From: Castellaniella sp036379515
GTDB lineage: Bacteria > Pseudomonadota > Gammaproteobacteria > Burkholderiales > Burkholderiaceae_B
DNA: 64,000 nucleotides
Direction of reading: 5' to 3'
Assembly (NCBI RefSeq): GCF_036379515.1
Contig: NZ_DASVGN010000038.1
Coordinates: 190,237-254,236, forward strand
Positions 1-7,571 of the stretch are shown here, one piece after another. The notes beneath the pieces are model-generated. The model searched no databases, had not been told where the DNA came from, and saw only the letters and a list, made by a program, of their open reading frames with translations. Position 1 is the first letter of the stretch. Each line of letters opens with the position of its first letter. A program made the position numbers and the translations under genes.

Positions 1-2
1 GG

Positions 3-740
3 CTGCGGTTGGTGGCACTGGCCGAAGACGTATTGCCGCGCATCCGCGCCACTGAGCACGAGTTGCGCCGACTCGCTGCCGGACGCGCCGGCAGGCTGCA
101 TGTGGCCATCGATTGCCACTCCTGCTTCCAGTGGTTGATGCCGACACTGGATGCCTTTCGTCGTGACTGGCCCGAGGTCACGCTGGATCTGACGGCCGCG
201 TTCTCATTTGCTCCACTCCCCGCCCTGGCACGAGGCGATCTGGACGTGGTCATCACCTCGGACCCGGAACCCATCGCAGGCGTGCAGTACCGCGCGCTTT
301 TCGCCTATGAATTAGTGCTGGCCGTCTGCAGCAACGGGCCGCTGGGCCATGCAAGTCGAATCCAACCTGAGGACCTGGCCGAACAGATTCTCATCACCTA
401 CCCGGTGGAGAGAAGCCGGCTCGACATCTTCACCGTGTTTCTGGACCCGGCGGGCGTGGAGCCCGCCGCCGTTCGCACGGCAGAACTCACCCCCATGATC
501 GTGCAGCTGGTCGCCAGCGGCCGTGGCGTCACGGCGTTGCCCAGCTGGGCCTTGGCGGAATATCGAGACTTGCCCGGGCTCACGATCTGCCATCTGGGCT
601 CAGGGGTCTGGCGTACTCTGCATGCAGCGGTACGAGACGAAGACATGGAAACGCCCTACGTGCAGGCATTTCTGGATCAGGCACGGCGCACCTGCTTTGA
701 CACTTTGCCAGGCATTCGCGCGGCCGACGACAGGCCCTAG
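3..740 (+). CDS. metR: LysR-family regulator, MetR-like (5' end cut by window edge)
   Basis: LysR-type transcriptional regulator of methionine biosynthesis. The frame is open to the left edge, so the N-terminal winged HTH (roughly the first 60 residues) is outside the window; what remains is the linker and the periplasmic-binding-protein-like effector domain. The stretch starting IDCHSCFQWLMPTLDAF matches the effector-domain start of MetR, which senses homocysteine and controls metE, metH and metF. This is family resemblance, not proof of ligand. The gene ends convergently with recX, with a GC-rich hairpin between the two. Methionine genes such as metE are expected upstream but are not visible. 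Confidence 0.8.
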   Translation: MRLVALAEDVLPRIRATEHELRRLAAGRAGRLHVAIDCHSCFQWLMPTLDAFRRDWPEVTLDLTAAFSFAPLPALARGDLDVVITSDPEPIAGVQYRALFAYELVLAVCSNGPLGHASRIQPEDLAEQILITYPVERSRLDIFTVFLDPAGVEPAAVRTAELTPMIVQLVASGRGVTALPSWALAEYRDLPGLTICHLGSGVWRTLHAAVRDEDMETPYVQAFLDQARRTCFDTLPGIRAADDRP

Positions 741-760
741 CCGCACCGCACCGCCACGTG

Positions 761-781
761 GCAGGGGGAGCGCCCCCCTGC
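761..781. terminator. GC-rich hairpin between convergent metR and recX
   Basis: A perfect 8-bp stem (GCAGGGGG with CCCCCTGC) lies 20 bases after the metR stop and 25 bases before the recX stop. It has no clear U-tract on either strand, so termination is only suggested by its position between convergent genes. Confidence 0.35.
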
Positions 782-806
782 CCGGTGTTGGGGGGCCAAG
801 GGTGTT

Positions 807-1265
807 TCAGGCGTCGTCGTCGGACCGTCCACCCAGCACCCGCCGGATGCTGTCGGCAGAAAAACCACGCCCCGCCAAAAACCGGTATTGCCGTGCATGG
901 TCTCGGGCATCGACCGGGACGACCCCGAAACGCCGCTGCCACACGGCGCGCGCGCGCTCGAGCTCGGTGTCTTGCAACGACCCACGCAAAGAGGCCAGCT
1001 CGGTGTCGGCAACGCCTTGCTGACGCAGCGACTGCAGAATACGCAGAGCACCCTGCGACGCCGACTTGCGGTGGACATAGGCCTGTGCGTAACGTGTGTC
1101 GGATTGCCAGTGCTCGCGCGCCAAATCGTCAAGTACCGCCTCGATTTCGGCTGCGTCATCACTGTAGCTGGCCAGCTTGCGACGCAATTCCAGGCGCGAG
1201 TGTTCGCGCCTGGATAGGTAGCCTATGGCCCGAGCCTTCAGGCTCGGGCCGCTCTGTCCGAACAC
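807..1265 (-). CDS. recX: Recombination regulator RecX
   Basis: RecX binds RecA and limits filament extension and recombinase activity in the cytoplasm. The protein is 152 aa, a normal length for short RecX proteins, with the family start (LKARAIGYLSRREHSRLEL) and three-helix repeats rich in Arg and Leu. The start used is GTG at 1265, four bases after the recA stop, because the conserved N-terminus begins before any ATG. The two genes are therefore almost certainly one transcript. A perfect stem-loop falls in the first codons and may lower recX expression relative to recA. Confidence 0.9.
   Translation of the reverse strand: MFGQSGPSLKARAIGYLSRREHSRLELRRKLASYSDDAAEIEAVLDDLAREHWQSDTRYAQAYVHRKSASQGALRILQSLRQQGVADTELASLRGSLQDTELERARAVWQRRFGVVPVDARDHARQYRFLAGRGFSADSIRRVLGGRSDDDA
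1227..1250 (-). promoter_or_regulatory. Stem-loop in the first codons of recX
   Basis: A perfect 10-bp stem (GGCCCGAGCC with GGCTCGGGCC) closes a four-base loop, 20 bases after the recA stop and inside recX codons 6-13. There is no U-tract. It could attenuate the recA-recX message, stabilise the recA 3' end or hinder recX translation; which of these is inference. Confidence 0.5.
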
Positions 1266-1269
1266 CGGA

Positions 1270-2349
1270 TCAGTCGCCCTGGCTGGCCGGTTCGGCCGTT
1301 GCAGGGGCTACCGCAGCCGGCTGCACGCCAGCACGGGGGGCAACGCCCAGTTGCTCACGCACGCGGTTTTCGATCTCGAAAGCCATATCGGCGTGTTCTT
1401 TGAGGTAATCACGCACGTTGTCCTTGCCTTGCCCGATACGATTGCCTCCGTAGCTGTACCAGGCGCCGGACTTTTCGACGATGCCGGCCTGGACGCCAAG
1501 GTCGATGATTTCGCCTTCGCGCGAGATACCCGCACCATACATGATGTCGAATTCGACCTGCTTGAACGGTGGCGCCACCTTGTTCTTGACCACCTTGACC
1601 CGTGTTTCGTTGCCGACGACCTCGTCACCCTTCTTGATGGAGCCTATGCGGCGGATATCGAGGCGCACAGAAGCGTAAAACTTGAGGGCGTTGCCCCCCG
1701 TCGTGGTTTCGGGGTTGCCGAACATGACCCCGATCTTCATGCGGATCTGATTGATGAAGATCACCATGCAGTTCGCGCGCTTGATGGTAGCCGTCAGTTT
1801 GCGCAAGGCCTGGCTCATGAGCCGTGCCTGCAATCCCGGGAGGGAATCGCCCATGTCGCCTTCGATTTCGGCCTTGGGAACCAGCGCAGCCACCGAGTCG
1901 ATCACGATGAGGTCGACCGAACCCGAGCGCACCAGCGCATCGGTGATCTCGAGCGCTTGCTCGCCCGTATCGGGCTGCGAGATCAGCAGGTCTTCAAGAC
2001 TGACCCCAAGCTTTGAGGCGTATTGAACGTCGAGCGCGTGCTCTGCGTCGACAAAAGCGCAGGTGCCGCCAATCTTTTGCATTTCGGCAATGACCTGCAG
2101 CGTGAGCGTGGTCTTGCCGGATGATTCAGGACCATAGATTTCGACCACCCGACCGCGTGGCAAGCCCCCTACCCCCAATGCAATATCCAGACCCAGCGAA
2201 CCTGTGGATACCACCTGGATGTCGTGTTCAACCTGGTTGTCGCCATAGCGCATGATGGAGCCCTTGCCAAACTGCTTTTCTATTTGCGACAGCGCGGCAG
2301 CCAGCGCTTTGGCACGTTCAGTGTTGGCCTTGCCGGTGCGTTCGTCCAT
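1270..2349 (-). CDS. recA: Recombinase RecA
   Basis: ATP-dependent strand-exchange protein and SOS co-protease. Full length at 359 aa. The Walker A motif GPESSGKT is at residues 73-80, and the FVDAEHALD and FINQIRMKIG motifs (loop and ATPase core) are intact. The C-terminal tail is variable, Ala/Pro-rich and acidic at the end, as is normal for the family. A consensus LexA box lies about 50 bases upstream, so it is SOS-inducible. recX follows after four bases. The gene is divergent from a two-component regulator. Confidence 0.99.
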   Translation of the reverse strand: MDERTGKANTERAKALAAALSQIEKQFGKGSIMRYGDNQVEHDIQVVSTGSLGLDIALGVGGLPRGRVVEIYGPESSGKTTLTLQVIAEMQKIGGTCAFVDAEHALDVQYASKLGVSLEDLLISQPDTGEQALEITDALVRSGSVDLIVIDSVAALVPKAEIEGDMGDSLPGLQARLMSQALRKLTATIKRANCMVIFINQIRMKIGVMFGNPETTTGGNALKFYASVRLDIRRIGSIKKGDEVVGNETRVKVVKNKVAPPFKQVEFDIMYGAGISREGEIIDLGVQAGIVEKSGAWYSYGGNRIGQGKDNVRDYLKEHADMAFEIENRVREQLGVAPRAGVQPAAVAPATAEPASQGD

Positions 2350-2401
2350 ACGGGTTCCTTTAGAGAAGATGCGTTTCGGGAAATTATGGCATTAAATTAT
2401 A

Positions 2402-2417
2402 CTGTATGAAAATACAG
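2402..2417. promoter_or_regulatory. LexA (SOS) box upstream of recA
   Basis: CTGT-N8-ACAG with an AT-rich core (ATGAAAAT), flanked by TA on the left, matches the proteobacterial LexA consensus. It lies about 52 bases upstream of the recA start, in the recA/response-regulator divergent region. Confidence 0.92.
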
Positions 2418-2555
2418 TCAAGACAAAACCAGCACACAATACTGGCACACCTTGCCCAGCGTTTACCCTAAATGACCGCAAGCAAGGTTGCGTGTCAGAA
2501 TGCAACTTCCAAGCTTCTTCTGCCTCGTCACCACTACAAAAACGTCACACCCGCC

Positions 2556-3257
2556 ATGCGTATCCTGATTGCCGAGGACGACAGCATTCTCGCGGATGGG
2601 CTCTCCCGATCATTGCGCCACGAGGGCTATGCGGTGGACGTCGTCAACGACGGATCCAGCGCCGACTCCGCGCTGCAATTGCAATCCTTCGACCTGCTCA
2701 TCCTCGATCTGGGCCTGCCCAGCCTCAGTGGCCTGTCGGTCTTGCGCAGGCTTCGTCAGCGTGGCACGCCGCTGCCCGTCCTCATCCTGACAGCGGCCGA
2801 TTCCATCGAACGGCGGGTCGAAGGCCTGGACCTGGGCGCCGACGACTACATGTCCAAGCCCTTCGCGCTCACCGAACTCGAAGCACGGGTGCGCGCACTC
2901 ATTCGACGTCACGGCGGTTCACGGGCGTCTACGCTGCTTCACGGACGGCTGGTCTTCGACCTGAACGGGCGGGTAGCCAGCATCGACGGCATCCCACTCG
3001 AACTTTCGGCCCGAGAAACCAGTCTGCTCGAAATCTTCCTTTCGCGCAGCGGCCGCATGATCAGCAAGCACCAGCTCGTCGATCTGCTCTGCGAATGGGG
3101 CGAAGAAGTCACCACCAACGCCATTGAAGTCTACATTCACCGTCTACGCAAAAAAATCGAGCCCGCCGGCGTCCGAATCCTCACCGTGAGAGGCCTGGGA
3201 TACTGCCTGGAGCCCGAACACCGCAGCCAGCCCGTCGAAGTGCCGGCTGCTGGCTGA
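2556..3257 (+). CDS. OmpR-family response regulator, TctD-like
   Basis: DNA-binding response regulator of 233 aa. The receiver domain (about 1-115) has acidic residues D8/D9, the phosphoacceptor D51 in LILDLGLP, and K101 in DDYMSKPF. The C-terminal winged helix (about 130-225) ends with the typical VRGLGYCLE. I start at the ATG at 2556, where the family N-terminus MRILIAEDD begins; the frame is open further upstream (to 2472) but that extension is not conserved. The sensor kinase follows after 11 bases and a transporter overlaps that, so the likely role is inducing the transporter in response to its substrate, as in TctDE systems. Confidence 0.9.
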   Translation: MRILIAEDDSILADGLSRSLRHEGYAVDVVNDGSSADSALQLQSFDLLILDLGLPSLSGLSVLRRLRQRGTPLPVLILTAADSIERRVEGLDLGADDYMSKPFALTELEARVRALIRRHGGSRASTLLHGRLVFDLNGRVASIDGIPLELSARETSLLEIFLSRSGRMISKHQLVDLLCEWGEEVTTNAIEVYIHRLRKKIEPAGVRILTVRGLGYCLEPEHRSQPVEVPAAG

Positions 3258-3268
3258 GCACACAGGGG

Positions 3269-4708
3269 ATGTCCACCCACTTCGCCCGCTCCCGCCGCTC
3301 CAGCCACCGCACGCTGCTGGGGCGCATCCTGCTCTGGATGATCGTGCCGCTCTTCGCTCTGTGGTCGATCGGCATCGTCATCACGTACTTCATCTCGCTG
3401 AACCTGGCCAATTCACCTTACGACCGGACCCTTTCCAGCCACCTGAGGCTCCTGCGCCACGAAGTCGAGCAGCAGCACCTCAACCAAGGGATCGCGCTTT
3501 CTGGATCTGCTCGCACCGTTCTGGCTGGCGGGACCGACGATACGCCGACCACCTGGCAAATCCTGGACGCCAATGGTCACCTCGTAGCGGGTAACGCGCA
3601 CATTCCCACCCCGGAGAACTGGGGCTACGATATCGATCAAGTGCACTTCCGCAACGCTCAGATCGGCCATCAGTCGGTGCGGATAGCTTACGTCTGGGGG
3701 GGCCGCGATCAGGCCGGAAGCGGCTTTCTCGCCGTCGTCGCCGAGCCCGCCGAAGCTCGCGCCACGCTCCAGCAAGAAATCCTCACGGGTATGCTCACCC
3801 CGCAGCTCATCATCCTGCCGCTTGCGGCAATGCTCGCTGGCCTGGGCCTGACTCAGGGCCTGGAACCCTTGAGCTTGCTGCAAGAGCTCATGCGACGGCG
3901 CAAGCCTGGTGATTTGTCTCCCATCCGGGACGATCTCGCGCCCGCCGAGATCGTCCCCCTCATCGACGCCATGAACGACGTCCTGCAACGTCTGGAGGCG
4001 TCCCTGGAATCTCAGCGGCGGTTCGTTGCCAACGCCGCACACCAGCTCAAGACCCCCCTGGCGGGGATACGAACTCAATGCGAAGTGGCGCTGCGCGAAC
4101 ACGATCCGGCGCAAGTGCGCGCCAGCCTGCAACAGCTCGTCACGGGATCTCAACGCGCCACACGCCTGGTCAATCAGCTGCTGTTGCTGGCGCGAGCCGA
4201 GTCCATCGATCCGGGGCAATCGCGAACCACCGAATTGCTGGACCTTTGTGCGCTGGCTGAAGACTGCACGAGCCAATGGGTGAGCGCAGCGCTGGAGCGC
4301 AACCAGGACCTGGGGTTTGAAGCCAACGACGAACCCCTCCCCGTTTTTGGCAACCGCACCATGATTCACGAACTGCTCAATAATCTGATCCACAATGCCC
4401 TGCTTTACACACCCGAAGGAGGGCAGATCACGGTACGCGCTCTGGCCGAAGGCGATGATTGCTGCCTCGAGGTGCAAGACACCGGTCCCGGCATTCCACC
4501 CGAAGAACGCACGCGAGTCTTCGACCGCTTCTACCGCATCTTGGGCCAAGGCGCCGACGGCAGCGGGCTGGGCCTGTCCATCGTGCGCGAGGTGGCCGAG
4601 CACCACCATGCAACCATCGCCTTCCTGCCTCCCGGCAACCATCAGGACCCGACGAGCGCTGGCACCCGGCTGCGCGTCTCGTTTCCTCGTGACAGGACTC
4701 GTCCATGA
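3269..4708 (+). CDS. Sensor histidine kinase, TctE-like
   Basis: Inner-membrane kinase of 479 aa. TM1 is at about 24-46, followed by a periplasmic sensor region of about 130 residues (2CSK_N/TctE-like layout), TM2 at about 180-202, the dimerisation/phosphoacceptor motif with H258 (NAAHQLKTPLAG), and an HATPase domain with an N box (NNLIHNALLYTP), DTGPGIP and GSGLGLSIV. It is the partner of the response regulator 11 bases upstream, and its stop overlaps the transporter start (ATGA). The periplasmic signal is unknown; TctE-type kinases sense tricarboxylates or related acids, so an organic acid is a reasonable guess. Confidence 0.9.
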   Translation: MSTHFARSRRSSHRTLLGRILLWMIVPLFALWSIGIVITYFISLNLANSPYDRTLSSHLRLLRHEVEQQHLNQGIALSGSARTVLAGGTDDTPTTWQILDANGHLVAGNAHIPTPENWGYDIDQVHFRNAQIGHQSVRIAYVWGGRDQAGSGFLAVVAEPAEARATLQQEILTGMLTPQLIILPLAAMLAGLGLTQGLEPLSLLQELMRRRKPGDLSPIRDDLAPAEIVPLIDAMNDVLQRLEASLESQRRFVANAAHQLKTPLAGIRTQCEVALREHDPAQVRASLQQLVTGSQRATRLVNQLLLLARAESIDPGQSRTTELLDLCALAEDCTSQWVSAALERNQDLGFEANDEPLPVFGNRTMIHELLNNLIHNALLYTPEGGQITVRALAEGDDCCLEVQDTGPGIPPEERTRVFDRFYRILGQGADGSGLGLSIVREVAEHHHATIAFLPPGNHQDPTSAGTRLRVSFPRDRTRP

Positions 4709-6387
4709 TCCCAGCCCGCACCGCGCCTGCAGACGCCGCAGACGAAACCAAACGCCCCATGACGCACGAAGAGCGCCGAGTCATTCTCGCCTCCTCGATG
4801 GGAACCGTCTTCGAATGGTATGACTTCTACGTCTATGGCTCGCTGGCAGCCATTATCGCGCGCCACTTCTTCTCAGGGCTCAACCCTACGGCAGGCTTCA
4901 TCTTTGCACTGCTCACCTTCGCGGCCGGCTTTGCCGTGCGCCCCTTCGGAGCCCTGGTGTTCGGGCGCCTGGGCGATCTGGTCGGACGCAAATACGCGTT
5001 CGTGATCACCATTCTCATCATGGGGCTGTCAACCTTTCTGGTCGGCGTGTTGCCCTCGTCGGCCTCGATTGGCACTGCCGCACCCATGATTCTGCTGGGA
5101 CTGCGCCTACTGCAGGGGCTGGCGCTTGGCGGAGAATATGGCGGCGCGGCCGTCTACGTAGCCGAACACGCCCCCAACGATCGGCGCGGCTTTTTCACGA
5201 GCTGGATACAGACGACCGCCACCACCGGCATGTTTCTGTCCCTGGTGGTAGTGCTGGGCACACGCGCGACGCTCGGAGGCGAAGCCTTCGAGGAATGGGG
5301 CTGGCGCGTGCCCTTTCTGATCTCTGTGCTGCTGCTTGTCATTTCAGTCTGGATTCGTCTGCGCCTGCATGAATCCCCCGCCTTCACGCGCATGAAATCC
5401 GAAGGGCTCCTTTCACGTGCGCCCATCAAAGAAGCTTTTGGGCGCTGGCGCAACCTGCGCCTCATCCTTCTTGCGCTCATCGGCCTGACGGCGGGCCAGG
5501 CGGTTGTCTGGTACACCGGTCAGTTTTATGCGCTGTATTTCCTGACTGAAACGTTGGGGGTAGATGCCAACATCGCCAACATCCTCGTGGCGCTGGCCCT
5601 GCTGCTCGCCTGCCCGTTCTTTCTGGTATTTGGCGCGCTCTCTGACCGCATTGGACGTAAACCTCTCATCATGGCCGGTTGCCTGATCGCGATCCTGACG
5701 TACTTTCCGATTTTCAAGGGCCTTACCCATTATGCCAATCCTGCGTTGGAACGCGCCCAGGAAAAAGCCCCGGTATACGTGGTCGCCGACCCTGCCGCCT
5801 GTTCGCTGCAATTCAACCCCGTGGGCATCGCCTCCTTCACGCGCTCGTGCGACCTGCTGAAATCGTTCATGGCGAGCCACTCCGTGCACTACCTCAACCA
5901 ATCGGCACCCGCAGGCACCGTGGCCTACGCACGGATCGGTGACCAGCGCATCGATGCCTTCGAAGGCAACCATCTCACACGAATCGAATTCGCCCATCGC
6001 GAACAGGCCTTGAAAAAGCAGCTGCGCGACGCGGTGCGCGCCCACGGCTACCCCGACCACGCAGACCCCACGCAGATCAACGCCATCATGGTGCTTCTGC
6101 TTCTTTTCTGCCTGGTGCTGCAGGTCACGCTGGTCTACGGGCCGATTGCAGCCTTGCTGGTGGAAATGTTCCCCACACGCATCCGCTACACCTCAATGAG
6201 CGTCCCCTACCACATTGGCAACGGTTGGTTCGGGGGGTTCTTGCCACCTGTGGCATTCGCGACGGTGGCTACTACCGGCAATATGTACGACGGCCTTTGG
6301 TACCCTATCGGCGTTTGCGCTATGACGCTGGTGGTCGGCACCCTATTCGTGCATGAAAAACGCCATCAGGACTTGAACAGCATCTGA
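4705..6387 (+). CDS. MHS-type MFS transporter with a large extramembrane insert
   Basis: Major facilitator of the metabolite:H+ symporter group, 560 aa against about 430 for standard members. The N-terminal half carries family motifs: GTVFEWYDFYVYG near residue 33, RPFGALVFGRLGDLVGRK near 79-96, and GGEYGGAAVYVAEHAP near 142-158. Between TM8 and TM9 (about 340-458) lies a hydrophilic stretch of about 115 residues with two Cys (AACS near 365, SCDLL near 381) that ordinary MHS carriers lack. It is translationally coupled to the sensor kinase (4-base overlap), so it is probably the target or a co-sensor of that system. Substrate unknown; likely an organic acid or osmolyte. Confidence 0.85.
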   Translation: MIPARTAPADAADETKRPMTHEERRVILASSMGTVFEWYDFYVYGSLAAIIARHFFSGLNPTAGFIFALLTFAAGFAVRPFGALVFGRLGDLVGRKYAFVITILIMGLSTFLVGVLPSSASIGTAAPMILLGLRLLQGLALGGEYGGAAVYVAEHAPNDRRGFFTSWIQTTATTGMFLSLVVVLGTRATLGGEAFEEWGWRVPFLISVLLLVISVWIRLRLHESPAFTRMKSEGLLSRAPIKEAFGRWRNLRLILLALIGLTAGQAVVWYTGQFYALYFLTETLGVDANIANILVALALLLACPFFLVFGALSDRIGRKPLIMAGCLIAILTYFPIFKGLTHYANPALERAQEKAPVYVVADPAACSLQFNPVGIASFTRSCDLLKSFMASHSVHYLNQSAPAGTVAYARIGDQRIDAFEGNHLTRIEFAHREQALKKQLRDAVRAHGYPDHADPTQINAIMVLLLLFCLVLQVTLVYGPIAALLVEMFPTRIRYTSMSVPYHIGNGWFGGFLPPVAFATVATTGNMYDGLWYPIGVCAMTLVVGTLFVHEKRHQDLNSI

Positions 6388-6451
6388 TTCCAATGCAAGT
6401 AGCCTGTAATTTCTGTCAATTCATTCAGAGTTCAGTCAGCCGGTTACCGCT

Positions 6452-6457
6452 AGAATA
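6452..6457 (+). promoter_or_regulatory. -10 box for the 6S-like RNA
   Basis: TAGAAT fits a sigma-70 -10 element and puts the start near 6464, at the outer stem of the RNA. No convincing -35 is visible at 17-bp spacing. Confidence 0.4.
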
Positions 6458-6463
6458 GACGAG

Positions 6464-6604
6464 TACGCTCGAACGGTTGCAAGGCCGATCTTCCCCTTGA
6501 TGGCCTAGCCCCGAGCACTTCGGTGTACCGTCATGGCTGCATCCCCCGCGAGCCTTAACACTTGCAACCATGATCGTCTCTCCCGGCCCAGTTCAACTGG
6601 GCCG
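6464..6604 (+). ncRNA. ssrS: Candidate 6S RNA
   Basis: The segment folds in the 6S layout. An outer stem (AGACGA with TCGTCT) leads to a perfect 9-bp closing stem (GGTTGCAAG at 6476-6484 with CTTGCAACC at 6561-6569). A large central bubble follows: the 5' strand is CCGATCTTCCCC and the 3' strand is GCGAGCCTTAACA. The bubble is capped by an inner stem (GATG/CATC, AGCC/GGCT) ending in GCAC-TTCG-GTGT. The 3' bubble sequence resembles the E. coli 6S segment GAAGCCUUAAAAC. A -10-like TAGAAT at 6452-6457 and a terminator at 6583-6614 bracket it. 6S RNA sequesters sigma-70 RNA polymerase in stationary phase. Ends are approximate, and identity rests on structure plus short matches read by eye. Confidence 0.68.
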
Positions 6605-6614
6605 TCTTTTTTTT
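6583..6614 (+). terminator. Intrinsic terminator after the 6S-like RNA, before rdgC
   Basis: A near-perfect stem of about 10 bp (CGGCCCAGTT with AACTGGGCCG around a single C, so the real loop is larger) is followed by GTC and eight T. It is a strong rho-independent terminator on the plus strand. It stands 50 bases upstream of the rdgC start and therefore belongs to the RNA, not to rdgC. Confidence 0.85.
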
Positions 6615-6664
6615 GGGCTCGCGTACAATCAAGGCCTTTTTCGCCGATCACTCACACCCTTGCC

Positions 6665-7567
6665 ATGTGGTTCAAAAATCTCAAGCTCTACCGTCTCGCT
6701 CCTCATGCCACGCTGACGGCCTCCGCCCTGGAAGCCGCGCTGGAGCCCCTGGCCTTTCAGCCGGGCAGCAGCCAGGACAGCCAGGTTTCGGGTTGGGCTT
6801 CTCCACGAGACGATGGCGCCTTGGTGTATGAACAAAATGGGCAAATTCTGCTGCGATTGCGCACTGAAAAGAAACTGCTGCCAACCACTGTCATCAATCA
6901 GGCGAGCCGTGCGCGCGCACAGGAAATCGAAGACCGGCAAGGCTACAAGCCGGGACGCAAGCAGATGAAGGAAATCAAGGAGCAGATGACGATGGAGCTG
7001 CTACCGCGCGCCTTCGTCATCGCCCACGACACCTGGCTATGGATGGATACCCGCAACGGCTGGGTCGCCATCGACGCAGCCGCCACCGCACGCAGCGACG
7101 AAGTGCTGGGCCTGCTCGCCAAAACGCTGACCCCATTCCCTATCGTGCCGCTGCACGTAGAGCTCTCACCTGCGACAGCCATGACGCTGTGGCTGTCTGA
7201 GGACGAACCACCGGCCGGTTTCACCATCGATCAAGACACCGAGCTGCGATCCACCGGTGAATCCCGCGCCACCGTGCGCTACGTGCGGCAGTCCATCGAG
7301 ATCGAAGAAGTCCGCCGCCACGTGCAAGCGGGCAAGCAATGCACGCGCCTGGCCATGACCTGGAATGATCGCGTGTCATTCGTACTGACCGACACGCTGG
7401 ACATCAAGCGGGTGGCACCGCTCGACGTACTCAAAGAAAACCAGGACGCTCAAGTGGCCAACGAGGCTGAACAGTTCGACGCCGACACCGCACTGATGAC
7501 GGGAGAGCTCGCCCGCCTGCTTGACGATTTGACGGGCGCCCTAGGGTCTGCGCCCGAGGAAAAATAG
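6665..7567 (+). CDS. rdgC: Recombination-associated protein RdgC
   Basis: Ring-shaped double-stranded-DNA-binding protein that inhibits RecA-promoted strand exchange; on the nucleoid. At 300 aa it has the normal length. It begins MWFKNLKLYRL, the family start, which decides the ATG at 6665 although the frame is open from 6533. The conserved segments GWASPRDDGALVY and LLPTTVINQ are present. It lies just downstream of a terminator, so it needs its own promoter, which is not clearly visible. It converges on pyrB with four bases between the stops. Its position a few genes from recA is coincidental or a loose functional grouping. Confidence 0.97.
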   Translation: MWFKNLKLYRLAPHATLTASALEAALEPLAFQPGSSQDSQVSGWASPRDDGALVYEQNGQILLRLRTEKKLLPTTVINQASRARAQEIEDRQGYKPGRKQMKEIKEQMTMELLPRAFVIAHDTWLWMDTRNGWVAIDAAATARSDEVLGLLAKTLTPFPIVPLHVELSPATAMTLWLSEDEPPAGFTIDQDTELRSTGESRATVRYVRQSIEIEEVRRHVQAGKQCTRLAMTWNDRVSFVLTDTLDIKRVAPLDVLKENQDAQVANEAEQFDADTALMTGELARLLDDLTGALGSAPEEK

Positions 7568-7571
7568 CGCC

